Below are positions 33,725-42,680 of a DNA stretch of 64,000 bases, in pieces. The stretch spans positions 1-64,000 of the forward strand of contig CBDFFW010000001.1 of NCBI GenBank assembly GCA_965246945.1, in the 5' to 3' direction. Under the pieces are notes generated by a model. The model worked only from the letters and a program-made list of their open reading frames with translations, ran no database searches and was not told where the DNA came from. The stretch is from CBDFFW01 sp965246945. Lineage in GTDB: Bacteria; Pseudomonadota; Alphaproteobacteria; UBA11073. The position numbers and the translations under genes are program-made. Numbering within the stretch: position 1 is the stretch's first letter; every line of letters begins with the position of its first letter.

Positions 33725-34297
33725 ATGACAAAAACACCTACCACCAAAGTAGCCGTGAAATCGCCCAAAGCGGTTAATCAATCAAACAGTCCAGCTGTGG
33801 CAAATACTGTTCATCTGAATGCGTCTTCTGTTGCACCGACCAGCTTCTCACCCGCCCAACCCCAGGAATCAATCATGAGCCAATCTTCATCTTCTGCTTA
33901 CAATAACTTCAGCAAAGCAGCCAATAACGCATCTAGCGCCTTTTCAGTAAGCGCTGAAGAAGCCAACAACATTTTTAAAGCAAATGCTGATGCTTACATG
34001 CAAAGCGCCCAACGCATGATGACTGCGGCTAACCAAATCAGCCAATCTGTTATGTCTTTAAGCCAATCCATGATGCAAATGGGTGTTGCTGCTGTTCAAG
34101 CTGCAACCAGCGCACGCACTTTGCGTGATGTTGCTGAAATCCAAAATGATTATGCAAAAAGCGCACTTGATGCAATCGTAGCGAAATCAACTGAAATGTC
34201 TGAATTGGCATTGAAAGCCGCAAACGATGCCGCAGCGCCAATCAGTGCCCGCATCAACGAAACCATGCAAGAATTCAGCAAACGTAGCGCTGCTTAA
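33725..34297 (+). CDS. Phasin-family granule-associated protein
   Basis: 190 residues from ATG 33725. A later ATG at 33875 (MSQSSSSAYNNFSKAANNAS) has a better Shine-Dalgarno (AGGA) and would give 140 residues. The first 50 residues are a Lys/Pro/Ala/Ser-rich low-complexity leader. The rest is a long amphipathic helix region with FKANADAYMQSAQRMMTAAN, a Met/Ser/Gln-rich middle, and SARTLRDVAEIQNDYAKSAL followed by a phasin-type end. Phasins coat polyhydroxyalkanoate granules; no PHA synthase is in the window. It has tandem promoters and its own terminator, so it is monocistronic. Confidence 0.88.
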   Translation: MTKTPTTKVAVKSPKAVNQSNSPAVANTVHLNASSVAPTSFSPAQPQESIMSQSSSSAYNNFSKAANNASSAFSVSAEEANNIFKANADAYMQSAQRMMTAANQISQSVMSLSQSMMQMGVAAVQAATSARTLRDVAEIQNDYAKSALDAIVAKSTEMSELALKAANDAAAPISARINETMQEFSKRSAA

Positions 34298-34317
34298 TTT
34301 TTTAATTGGTTTTGAAG

Positions 34318-34341
34318 AACCCCGCTTCGGCGGGGTTTTTT
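34318..34341 (+). terminator. Rho-independent terminator after the phasin gene
   Basis: A GC-rich 8-bp stem (AACCCCGC at 34318-34325, GCGGGGTT at 34330-34337) with a TTCG tetraloop runs into six T residues (34336-34341). It is a textbook terminator 20 bases after the stop codon. Confidence 0.95.
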
Positions 34342-34393
34342 GTTGCTTGATGTTTTGACAAGCTAACCAAAATTCCGGCACATCATAAATTAT

Positions 34394-35362
34394 ATGCGCG
34401 ATCCCTATCCACCACTCGAACCGTTTCGCCAGGAATGGTTAGCTGTTGGTGATGGCCATGAAATTTACATTGAGCAAGCGGGCCAGCCCCGCGGGGTGCC
34501 AGTAGTTGTATTGCATGGCGGACCAGGTTCAGGCATCGCGCCAATTATGCGCCAATTTTTCGATCCTAATTATTACCGGATTATTTTATTTGACCAGCGC
34601 GGTGCTGGCCAATCGCGACCAAGCGGCTTGCTCGAACATAATAGCCCCATGCATCTGGTTGGTGATATAGAAAAAATCCGCCACCATCTGGGCATACAAA
34701 AATGGCATGTATTTGGTGGTTCATGGGGCAGCACATTAGCGCTGCTTTATGCCCAAAATTATCCCGATGTTTGCCTTAGCTTAATTCTGCGCGGTATTTT
34801 TCTAATGCAGCCAGCCGAAATTGATTGGTTATACCGCCAGCCAAATCCAATTTACCCAGATGCCTGGGCCAATTATTTGAAGCCACTGAGTAAAGCCGAA
34901 CGGGCTGATCCTTTGAGCAGTTATTATCAGCGCCTAATGAACCCCGACCCCGCAGCGCATCTGCCAGCCGTCGTGGCTTGGAATACTTATGAAACGGCGT
35001 GTTCACGTCTGGTGCCAGACCACGGGGCTTTAGTGCAAAGCCAAGCAATTGATCCGGCTGCGATTGCCCGCGCGCGGATTGAATGCCATTATTTTGTGGC
35101 GCATCTATTTGAACCGCGTGATTTATTGTTACAGCAATTAGACCGTATTCGCCATATTCCGACGACTATTGTGCATGGCCGCTATGATATTGTTTGCCCC
35201 ATCACCACTGCTTATCAATTGCACCAGGCTTGGCCGGAATCGGATTTGATTGTGGTGCCTGATGCTGGCCATTCGGCCAACGACCCGCCCATTCAACGCA
35301 CCCTGGTCCAAGTGATGGAAAACCGCAAACAGCTAGGCAAACCGGTGCCGCTTCTGGCATAA
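34394..35362 (+). CDS. pip: Prolyl aminopeptidase (proline iminopeptidase)
   Basis: A 322-residue alpha/beta hydrolase of peptidase family S33. It removes N-terminal proline from peptides. Conserved blocks are VVLHGGPGSGIAP (oxyanion HGGPG), FDQRGAGQSRPSG, the nucleophile elbow FGGSWGSTLALLYAQNYP, and the family-specific RGIFLMQPAEIDWLY. The catalytic Asp is in HGRYDIVCP and the His in PDAGHSAND. Cytosolic, no signal peptide. mutS starts 7 bases after it. Confidence 0.95.
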   Translation: MRDPYPPLEPFRQEWLAVGDGHEIYIEQAGQPRGVPVVVLHGGPGSGIAPIMRQFFDPNYYRIILFDQRGAGQSRPSGLLEHNSPMHLVGDIEKIRHHLGIQKWHVFGGSWGSTLALLYAQNYPDVCLSLILRGIFLMQPAEIDWLYRQPNPIYPDAWANYLKPLSKAERADPLSSYYQRLMNPDPAAHLPAVVAWNTYETACSRLVPDHGALVQSQAIDPAAIARARIECHYFVAHLFEPRDLLLQQLDRIRHIPTTIVHGRYDIVCPITTAYQLHQAWPESDLIVVPDAGHSANDPPIQRTLVQVMENRKQLGKPVPLLA

Positions 35363-35369
35363 CAACCTT

Positions 35370-38018
35370 ATGAGTGGTAACGCTCCGGCCCAACCTACCC
35401 CGATGATGGCGCAATATTTAAACGTCAAAGCACAGCATGAAGATTGTTTGCTGTTTTACCGGATGGGTGATTTTTACGAACTGTTTTTTGAAGATGCCAA
35501 AGTGGCCGCCGCTGCTTTGGACATTGCGCTCACCCGCCGCGGCAGCCATCAAGGTGCTGATATCCCTATGTGCGGCGTGCCGTTTCATGCGCATGAAAAT
35601 TATTTAGCGCGGCTGATCCAAAAAGGTTTTCGCGTAGCGATTGCTGAACAGTTGGAAGATCCAGCGGCCGCTAAAGCGCGCGGTAATAAATCGGTGGTGG
35701 AACGCGGCGTGGTGCGGATTGTTACCCCTGGCACGCTGACCGAAGATCAATTGTTACCAGCCAAAGCTTTTAATTTTTTGGCCTGTTTGGCTGCGGTTAA
35801 AGGCCATTACGCATTGGCCTGGGTGGATATTTCAACCGGCTTGTTTGCGTGCCAGCCCATTACAATTAATGAACTGGGTGGTTTACTGGCACAACTACAG
35901 CCGCGTGAATTGGTAGTGGCCGATACGCTGCAAAGTGATACAGCATTAAAAAATGCGACACGCGAATGCCCCGAATTGGCGCTGTCACCCTTGCCCGCTG
36001 CACGATTCAATACCAAAAATGCTGAACAGCGTTTGCTCGATTATTTTCATTTAGCGACGCTAGATGCTTGCGGCCATTTCGATGCGGCCGAAATTACGGC
36101 TGCTGGTGTATTGCTCGATTATTTACAGCTCACCCAAAAAAATACTGTTCCAGCGCTTAGTCCCGTGCGGCAACAAATTAGCCAGACGGCAGTACAGATT
36201 GATGCTTTTACCCGTTGTAATTTGGAACTGACCCATCGCAGCGATGGGCAAAGGCAAGGCAGCCTGCTACACACGATTGATGAAACGCTGACGGCCAGTG
36301 GCGGCCGTTTGCTGGCTGTGCGCCTAGCTGCGCCGTTAACCGATATCAGTGCGATTAGCACGCGGCACGATCACCTGGAATTTTGGCTGCAACAAAATGT
36401 GTTGCGTGACACCGTTCGGACAGCGCTAAACCAATTTCCCGATTTATGCCGTGCCTTGAACCGCCTATTACTTGATCGCGGCAATCCACGTGATTTAGGG
36501 CTAATTCATAATGCGTTGCGGGTGATTGACGAAGTCAAAACTTTACTGGCCTTCGCAGATGCGCAACTTAACGATGATAAACCTATTGAGCTGCAAAATG
36601 CCATTGCGCAATTAGGTAATTTTTCTGAATTAGCAAACAAATTAAAAATGGCACTTAATGAAACGCTGCCTGCCTTGTGGCGCGATGGTGGGACGATTAA
36701 AAGTGAATACAACAGTGAGCTGCGACAATTGCGTGGTCTGGCGCAAAATAATACGGATCATATTAAACAGCTCGCCACCACCTACTCACAGTTATTGGGT
36801 ATCGGTAATCTCAAAGTTAGCCGCAACAATATCATTGGTTATTATATTGAAGTTACAACCGCACAAGCGCCCAAATTACAGGAAAATCCTGCCGCCCAAC
36901 GCCTTATTCACCGGCAAACATTATCAACCGCCGTGCGGTATACGACCAGTGAGTTGATCGAATTGGAGCGGCAGTTGACCACTGCCGCTGAACGCGCATT
37001 GGGTTTGGAGCTGCAAATTATTGCTGAGCTGGTAAAGCAGTTACGCGATATTCAGCAGGAACTGCATAACGCCGCCGATGCGATTGCCGTGATTGATGTG
37101 AGTTGTGCGTTGGCGGAACTGGCCCAAACCCATAATTATTGCCGCCCGCAATTAACTCAAGAGCGCATTTTAAAAATTGCAGGCGGCAAGCATCCGGTAT
37201 TACAGCAAATGCTGCCGCGCAATCAATTAGTGGCTAACCATTGCGTGTTGGATGATGCAGCGCGGTTGTGGCTGTTAACCGGTCCCAACATGGCGGGTAA
37301 ATCTACTTTCCTAAGGCAAAATGCGCTGATTGTGTTAATGGCGCAAATGGGTTCTTTCGTACCTGCCCAAAGCGCGGTTATCGGCGTGATAGACCGGCTA
37401 TTTTCCCGCGTGGGTGCGGCCGATGATTTGGCGCGCGGACAATCAACCTTTATGGTTGAAATGGTTGAAACGGCCGGTATTTTGGCGCGCGCCACGCCGC
37501 AATCGCTTGTAATCCTTGATGAAATTGGGCGCGGCACGGCGACCTATGACGGGTTGGCAATTGCCTGGGCGGTGATTGAATTTCTGCATAACCGGCTAAA
37601 TTGCCGCACGTTATTTGCGACGCATTATCACGAGTTGACACAGCTAACCGCTGACTTAAAACAACTGGCCAATTACAGTGTCAAGATTAAAGAGTGGCAG
37701 GGCGAAATTGTATTCCTGCATGAGGTGGTAGCAGGTGCGGCCGATCGTTCATATGGTCTGCACGTCGCCCGTTTGGCTGGTTTGCCGAAAGAGGTATTGC
37801 AACGTGCCGAGATTTTGTTAAATGAATTGGAAGCACAGCGGCCAACCCATACCATAACCGCGCAAATGCAACTGCCATTAAACTGGGAACCATCAAACGA
37901 AAATACTGCTGCGAATGAACAAGCCGCAGCTGTATTTACAGAACTAACAAAAATCGATCTTGATCAGCTGACCCCACGCGCTGCGCTGGATATATTATAC
38001 CAGCTTAAAGCACTTTAA
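35370..38018 (+). CDS. mutS: DNA mismatch repair protein MutS
   Basis: An 882-residue protein, full length. The mismatch-reading domain begins with LLFYRMGDFYELFFEDA (Phe35-Tyr36-Glu37, where Phe stacks on the mismatch). The connector, core and clamp domains follow. The ATPase has Walker A TGPNMAGKSTFLRQ (about residues 636-649), GRGTATYDGLAIAWAV, Walker B with LVILDEIGRGT and LFATHYHEL. It recognises base mismatches and recruits MutL, which is not in the window. The C-terminal region DQLTPRAALDILYQLK is the usual tail. Confidence 0.98.
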   Translation: MSGNAPAQPTPMMAQYLNVKAQHEDCLLFYRMGDFYELFFEDAKVAAAALDIALTRRGSHQGADIPMCGVPFHAHENYLARLIQKGFRVAIAEQLEDPAAAKARGNKSVVERGVVRIVTPGTLTEDQLLPAKAFNFLACLAAVKGHYALAWVDISTGLFACQPITINELGGLLAQLQPRELVVADTLQSDTALKNATRECPELALSPLPAARFNTKNAEQRLLDYFHLATLDACGHFDAAEITAAGVLLDYLQLTQKNTVPALSPVRQQISQTAVQIDAFTRCNLELTHRSDGQRQGSLLHTIDETLTASGGRLLAVRLAAPLTDISAISTRHDHLEFWLQQNVLRDTVRTALNQFPDLCRALNRLLLDRGNPRDLGLIHNALRVIDEVKTLLAFADAQLNDDKPIELQNAIAQLGNFSELANKLKMALNETLPALWRDGGTIKSEYNSELRQLRGLAQNNTDHIKQLATTYSQLLGIGNLKVSRNNIIGYYIEVTTAQAPKLQENPAAQRLIHRQTLSTAVRYTTSELIELERQLTTAAERALGLELQIIAELVKQLRDIQQELHNAADAIAVIDVSCALAELAQTHNYCRPQLTQERILKIAGGKHPVLQQMLPRNQLVANHCVLDDAARLWLLTGPNMAGKSTFLRQNALIVLMAQMGSFVPAQSAVIGVIDRLFSRVGAADDLARGQSTFMVEMVETAGILARATPQSLVILDEIGRGTATYDGLAIAWAVIEFLHNRLNCRTLFATHYHELTQLTADLKQLANYSVKIKEWQGEIVFLHEVVAGAADRSYGLHVARLAGLPKEVLQRAEILLNELEAQRPTHTITAQMQLPLNWEPSNENTAANEQAAAVFTELTKIDLDQLTPRAALDILYQLKAL

Positions 38019-38107
38019 TTATTAATTACGCTAATACGGTTTTGTAGACATCTAGGGATCGTATTCAGGCATCGCAAGCAAAGCCTGTTAACAAAAAATA
38101 TTTAATT

Positions 38108-39214
38108 TTAATTAAATTGCTGACGGTACTTTGCGCGCCAATGGTCGACAGGATGAAGCACACCGGTTTCATCTTTGGCACACCAATAATCCCAGCCATT
38201 ACAGGCGGGCAAGTTTTGAACGCGGGCACCGATTTGGTGGATGGAGCCGCTGCCGTGTTCGGCATGGTGCAACTGCCCATCGGCTTTGATAGTGGCTTGA
38301 TATTTGCCTTTGGCATCTTGCAGTACAGTACCGGCCGGTAATAAGCCGACTGCAACCACTGCACCGAACGGAATGCGCACGGCATCGCGCTTACTTGGCG
38401 TCATCAATAATTCGGTATCCAATTGCGGTTGCACTTGCGCCAAACGTGAACGAGCGACCTCTAAATATTCGGGTGATTGATCAATGCCAATGTAATTACG
38501 ACCCAATGTAGCTGCGGCGACTGCTGTCGTGCCACTACCCAGAAACGGGTCAAGCACCAAATCGCCTAGCTGCGAACAACCCAGAATAATGGGGTATAAT
38601 AGCGCTAATGGTTTCTGCGTGGCATGCGCTTTCGCGCCATCAATTTTTATACGTTCGGCACCCTGGCAAATCGGGATGTGCCAAACATTATTCATTTGTT
38701 TGTCTTCATTTAAATTTTTTAGCGCTTGATAATTAAATTGCGGTTTGGCTTCAGGCGATTTGCTGCACCACAGCATTGTTTCGGTGCTGTTTTGCAGGCG
38801 CGTACCACGGAAATTCGGCATGGCATTGGGTTTGGCCCACACCACATCATTTAAAATCCAGAAACCTAAATCCTGCAACAGTGCGCCGAGGCGATAAATA
38901 TTATGATAACTGCCAATCACCCATAAACTGCCGCTTTCTTTTAACACACGCTTGGCTTGTAGCAGCCATGCTGTAGAAAATTCATCGTAAGCTTTAAATG
39001 ATTCAAACTGGTCCCAATCATCGCGCACGGCGGCGACCTTGGATTGATTGGGGCGGTATAAATCTTGCTTCAGCTGCAAATTATAGGGCGGATCGGCAAA
39101 AATTAAATCGATGCAGCTATCCGGTAATTCGCCCATGCGCTGAACGCAATCACCTTGCCACAAAACATTGCGAGGCAGATCAACTAATGCTGCAGATGTT
39201 TGCGCGCGGGCCAC
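38108..39214 (-). CDS. ccrM: CcrM-type cell-cycle adenine DNA methyltransferase (GANTC)
   Basis: A 368-residue beta-class N6-adenine methyltransferase starting at GTG 39214. Motif IV is DPPY (41-44, in IFADPPYNLQLKQDLYRPN) and the AdoMet motif is DPFLGSGTTAVAA (FLGSGT 224-229). The C-terminal 85 residues (IPFGAVVAVGLLPAGTVLQD, HHAEHGSGSIHQIGARVQN, CNGWDYW) form the extra domain typical of CcrM. In alphaproteobacteria CcrM methylates GANTC late in the cell cycle and is not part of a restriction pair. No endonuclease is adjacent. The start overlaps the end of znuB by 31 bases. Confidence 0.96.
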   Translation of the reverse strand: MARAQTSAALVDLPRNVLWQGDCVQRMGELPDSCIDLIFADPPYNLQLKQDLYRPNQSKVAAVRDDWDQFESFKAYDEFSTAWLLQAKRVLKESGSLWVIGSYHNIYRLGALLQDLGFWILNDVVWAKPNAMPNFRGTRLQNSTETMLWCSKSPEAKPQFNYQALKNLNEDKQMNNVWHIPICQGAERIKIDGAKAHATQKPLALLYPIILGCSQLGDLVLDPFLGSGTTAVAAATLGRNYIGIDQSPEYLEVARSRLAQVQPQLDTELLMTPSKRDAVRIPFGAVVAVGLLPAGTVLQDAKGKYQATIKADGQLHHAEHGSGSIHQIGARVQNLPACNGWDYWCAKDETGVLHPVDHWRAKYRQQFN

Positions 39215-40050
39215 AAATTACGCATAGAGCCATAACGGCCAAAACACAAACTGAACGCATAAACCGCGCCGCAGCAAATCACAATCGTCGGGCTCGCTTG
39301 CCAATCGGCATGGAAGGAAATCAGCAAACCGGCCGTCGCGCAAACCAACGCCATGCCCGCGCTAATCACCATCTGCCAGGGCAGTTGCCGGCTCCACAAC
39401 TGCGCGGTGGTGGCGGGCAGCAGCATGACGCCCAGCACCATTAGGCTGCCAAGCGTTAAAAATCCGGCCACGATATTCAGCATGATTAAAACCAAAATAA
39501 GCAATTGAAAACCGAGCGTGCCGCTACCTTGACTGCGTAAAAATTGCGGATCAAAATATTCCAGCACCAAGCCGCGATAGCAGAAAACAAGGCTGGCGAT
39601 AGTGAAGATAGCAACACCGGCCATAATATAAAGCGTGGCATTATCAATCCCGAAAATCGCGCCAAACAGCAAATGCATCAAATCCACCGCGCTGCCCTTT
39701 TGGCTGACAATTAATACCCCAGCAGCCAACGCGACCGGCATCAGCGCGGCAAAACTGTTATCTTCGCGTAACGTGCCGAGCCGCGTAATTAACCCAGCGC
39801 ATAGCGTAATCAGCAAACCGGCCAGTAAACTGCCGATGCTTAATGCAGGTATCGAAAAACCAAAAAACAAAAACGCAATCGCTGCGCCCGGCAACATGCC
39901 ATGCGCCAACCCATCGCCCAGCAAACTCATGCGCCGTACAATTACCCATACGCCCAGCGGGCTAGCCGACAGCGCGACGCAAGCGCAAGCAAGCCAGGCA
40001 TGCGCCATAAAATGCTGGGCCCATAGGGGCGAGAACCAATTGAGGATCAC
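39184..40050 (-). CDS. znuB: Zinc ABC transporter permease
   Basis: A 288-residue ABC-3 family permease with about eight membrane segments, starting at GTG 40050. Family blocks include GLAHGMLPGAAIAFLFFG (the coupling-helix region), GAIFGIDNATLYIMAG, FLTLGSLMVLGVMLLPATTA and PTIVICCGAVYAFSL. It would import zinc (or manganese) with an ATPase and a periplasmic binding protein, neither of which is adjacent. A palindromic site resembling a Zur operator lies 15 bases upstream. It overlaps ccrM by 31 bases, so the two are probably co-expressed. Confidence 0.9.
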   Translation of the reverse strand: MILNWFSPLWAQHFMAHAWLACACVALSASPLGVWVIVRRMSLLGDGLAHGMLPGAAIAFLFFGFSIPALSIGSLLAGLLITLCAGLITRLGTLREDNSFAALMPVALAAGVLIVSQKGSAVDLMHLLFGAIFGIDNATLYIMAGVAIFTIASLVFCYRGLVLEYFDPQFLRSQGSGTLGFQLLILVLIMLNIVAGFLTLGSLMVLGVMLLPATTAQLWSRQLPWQMVISAGMALVCATAGLLISFHADWQASPTIVICCGAVYAFSLCFGRYGSMRNLWPARKHLQH

Positions 40051-40064
40051 GACAGCAAGTTAGC

Positions 40065-40077
40065 GTTACACTATAAC
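40065..40077. promoter_or_regulatory. Candidate Zur operator upstream of znuB
   Basis: GTTACACTATAAC is an inverted repeat GTTA-N5-TAAC lying 15 bases upstream of the znuB start codon, in the gap shared with the divergent parC gene. Zur sites in alphaproteobacteria have this general form (GTTA..TAAC within an AT-rich palindrome). The match plus the zinc permease downstream support it; the rest of the consensus cannot be tested here. Confidence 0.45.
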
Positions 40078-40147
40078 AACAGCAAGCATTTGATATCTCC
40101 AGCGGATTGTTGCGAAAAAAAACGAACGGTGCTTACTTATAAAGCCA

Positions 40148-42346
40148 ATGCGCGCTGCGACCACTGATCAGATTTTAGAAGCTCCCTTATCCGAATTGCT
40201 GTCAGAGCGTTATCTCGCTTATGCGCTGTCGACTATTACGGCGCGGTCGCTGCCGGATGCGCGGGATGGGCTGAAGCCTGTGCATCGCCGCTTATTATTC
40301 GCCATGCGCCAGCTGCAATTGGCGGCCAATACCATGCCGAAAAAATCGGCGCGCGTGGTTGGTGATGTGATCGGTAAGTTTCATCCGCATGGGGATCAAT
40401 CGGTTTACGATGCGCTCGTGCGCCTCGCGCAAGATTTTGCGGCGCGCTATCCGCTCGTTGATGGGCAGGGCAATTTCGGCAATATTGACGGCGATAACGC
40501 GGCCGCCATGCGGTATACCGAAGCCCGCATGACACTGGCAGCCGAGGCGCTGCTGCAGGGCATTGATGAAGACGCGGTCGATTTTAAACCGACCTATGAT
40601 GGCGATGGCTCAGAACCTATCGTGCTGCCCGCCGCCTTTCCCAATTTATTGGCCAATGGCGCCAGTGGGATTGCCGTGGGCATGGCCTGTTCCATCCCAC
40701 CGCATAATGTCGATGAAATTTGTGCAGGCTTATTGCATCTGATCAAACATCCGAATGCGAGTGTAGATACGCTATTAACTTACATGCCTGGCCCAGATTT
40801 CCCGACCGGCGGCGTGCTAGTGGAAGATGCGGCGACGATTGCCAATGCTTATAAAACCGGTCGTGGCGGGTTGCGTTTGCGCGCCAAATGGGAAATTGAA
40901 AAGCAGCAACGTGGACAATACCAAATCATCGTCACCGAAATTCCGTGGCAAGTGCAAAAAGCGCGGCTGGAAGAAAAAATCGATAGCTTAATTGGCGAGA
41001 AAAAACTGCCATTGCTGGAAGCGGTGCGCGATGAAAGCGCCGATGATATTCGCCTGGTGCTGATCCCCAAATCCGGTAATGTCGACCCCGATCAGCTAAT
41101 GGCGCATTTGTTCCGGCTCACCGAACTCGAAACCCGCGTGCAGTTGAATTTCAATGTGCTCGATCATGGCCGTGTGCCGCGCGTGATGAATTTACCGGAA
41201 TTGCTACAAGCATTCTTGGATCACCAGCATGTCGTGCTGCAACGCCGCAGCAACTGGCGCTTGGGCAAAATTGCGCAACGCCTTGAAGTGCTCGGTGGTT
41301 ACCTCATCGTTTACTTAAACGTCGATGAAGTCATTCGCATCGTGCGTGAGGAAGACCATCCTAAAGAAGCGTTAATGGCAACATTCAAGTTGTTCGAAGT
41401 GCAAGCCGAAGCGATTTTGAATATGCGCCTGCGTAACCTGCGTAAGCTCGACGAAATGGAATTACGCACGGAATTTGATAAATTGAGTGCCGAGCAGTCA
41501 GCGCTGCAAGAATTACTGGCCGATGATGGCAAACGCTGGGCTAAAATTGCCGAAGAAATTAAAGAAATCCGTAAAACTTTTGGCAAAAACACCAAGCTAG
41601 GCGCACGCCGTACGGAAATTGCCTCAGCACCAAGTGAAGCAGTAATTACTTTGGAAAGCTTAATCGAAAAAGAACCCATCACCATTGTGGTTTCTGATAA
41701 GGCATGGATTCGCGCATTCAAGGGACACGAAATTGATCCCGACATCATCAAATATAAAGAGGGCGATGGCCCGCGCTTTTTGCTGCCTGCCTATACTACC
41801 GATAAATTATTAATCGGCGTAACCAACGGTAAATTTTATACACTTGGCTGCGATAATCTTCCCGCTGGCCGCGGCAATGGGGAAGCCTTGCGACTGCTGA
41901 TTGATTACGGTGCTGAAAATGAAATCATCACCATTTTTCCATATGATGAAAATGCCAAAATGATTGTGGCTAGCGATGATGGCTACGGTTTCATTGCGCC
42001 GCATAGCGCCGCCTTCGCGCAAACCAAAAGCGGCAAACAAGTGCTGAATTTAAATGATGGCGCGGAAGCCAAGACCTTTGTACCGCTAATCGGCGATCAC
42101 ATCGCCGTGCTGGGCGATAACAAAAAACTGCTTATTTTCCCAGTGGCCGAACTCCCTGAAATGCTGCGCGGCAAAGGCGTGCGTTTGCAGGCCTATAAAG
42201 ATGGCGGACTTAATAAGTTGATTAGCTTTAATTTGAAAGACGGTCTAAAATACAAAGCAAGTAGCAAGGAAAAAGTGGAAACCAATCTAAGCGAATATTT
42301 TGGCAAACGCGCTTCTTCGGGTCGTCAAGCAATGAAAGGGTTATAA
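40148..42346 (+). CDS. parC: DNA topoisomerase IV subunit A
   Basis: A 732-residue protein, the usual length for alphaproteobacterial ParC and clearly shorter than GyrA. It cuts and rejoins DNA to decatenate daughter chromosomes. The N-terminal breakage-reunion domain has PDARDGLKPVHRRLL, GKFHPHGDQSVYDALVRLAQ (quinolone region) and the active-site Tyr123 in AAMRYTEARMTLAAEA. The C-terminal region is a short beta-pinwheel without the GyrA box. parE is not in view. panD starts one base after the stop. Confidence 0.96.
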   Translation: MRAATTDQILEAPLSELLSERYLAYALSTITARSLPDARDGLKPVHRRLLFAMRQLQLAANTMPKKSARVVGDVIGKFHPHGDQSVYDALVRLAQDFAARYPLVDGQGNFGNIDGDNAAAMRYTEARMTLAAEALLQGIDEDAVDFKPTYDGDGSEPIVLPAAFPNLLANGASGIAVGMACSIPPHNVDEICAGLLHLIKHPNASVDTLLTYMPGPDFPTGGVLVEDAATIANAYKTGRGGLRLRAKWEIEKQQRGQYQIIVTEIPWQVQKARLEEKIDSLIGEKKLPLLEAVRDESADDIRLVLIPKSGNVDPDQLMAHLFRLTELETRVQLNFNVLDHGRVPRVMNLPELLQAFLDHQHVVLQRRSNWRLGKIAQRLEVLGGYLIVYLNVDEVIRIVREEDHPKEALMATFKLFEVQAEAILNMRLRNLRKLDEMELRTEFDKLSAEQSALQELLADDGKRWAKIAEEIKEIRKTFGKNTKLGARRTEIASAPSEAVITLESLIEKEPITIVVSDKAWIRAFKGHEIDPDIIKYKEGDGPRFLLPAYTTDKLLIGVTNGKFYTLGCDNLPAGRGNGEALRLLIDYGAENEIITIFPYDENAKMIVASDDGYGFIAPHSAAFAQTKSGKQVLNLNDGAEAKTFVPLIGDHIAVLGDNKKLLIFPVAELPEMLRGKGVRLQAYKDGGLNKLISFNLKDGLKYKASSKEKVETNLSEYFGKRASSGRQAMKGL

Positions 42347-42347
42347 G

Positions 42348-42680
42348 ATGTTGCGCAACCAATTAAAATCGAAACTGCATCATGCGCGCATTACCGCCTG
42401 CGAGGTAGAATATGTCGGTAGTATTGGTATTCCACAATCGCTGCTCGACCAGATTGATTTATGGGCTGGCGAGTTGGTGCATGTCTGGGCGGTTGATCAC
42501 CATACGCGGCTTGAAACCTATGTTATTCCTCTGGCGGAAGACGGTCAGATTGAAATCCGCGGCGGGGCAGCGCTGCATTTTCAGCCAGGCGACCGCATTA
42601 TCATCGCCGCTTTTGGCTTGAGCGAAACGCCGATTACGCCCAAACTATTAATTCTGGATGCCAACAACCAACCCATTTAA
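42348..42680 (+). CDS. panD: Aspartate 1-decarboxylase
   Basis: A 110-residue pyruvoyl enzyme. It makes beta-alanine from L-aspartate for pantothenate and CoA. The self-cleavage site Gly24-Ser25 is present (EYVGSIGIPQ), giving the pyruvoyl group at Ser25; the substrate-binding Lys9 is in KSKLHHARIT; and the second conserved region GAALHFQPGDRIIIAAFG matches. The sequence is divergent from the E. coli protein, with shorter match in the middle, but length and active-site parts agree. It lies between parC and a DUF4175 gene that overlaps its end by 23 bases. Confidence 0.9.
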   Translation: MLRNQLKSKLHHARITACEVEYVGSIGIPQSLLDQIDLWAGELVHVWAVDHHTRLETYVIPLAEDGQIEIRGGAALHFQPGDRIIIAAFGLSETPITPKLLILDANNQPI

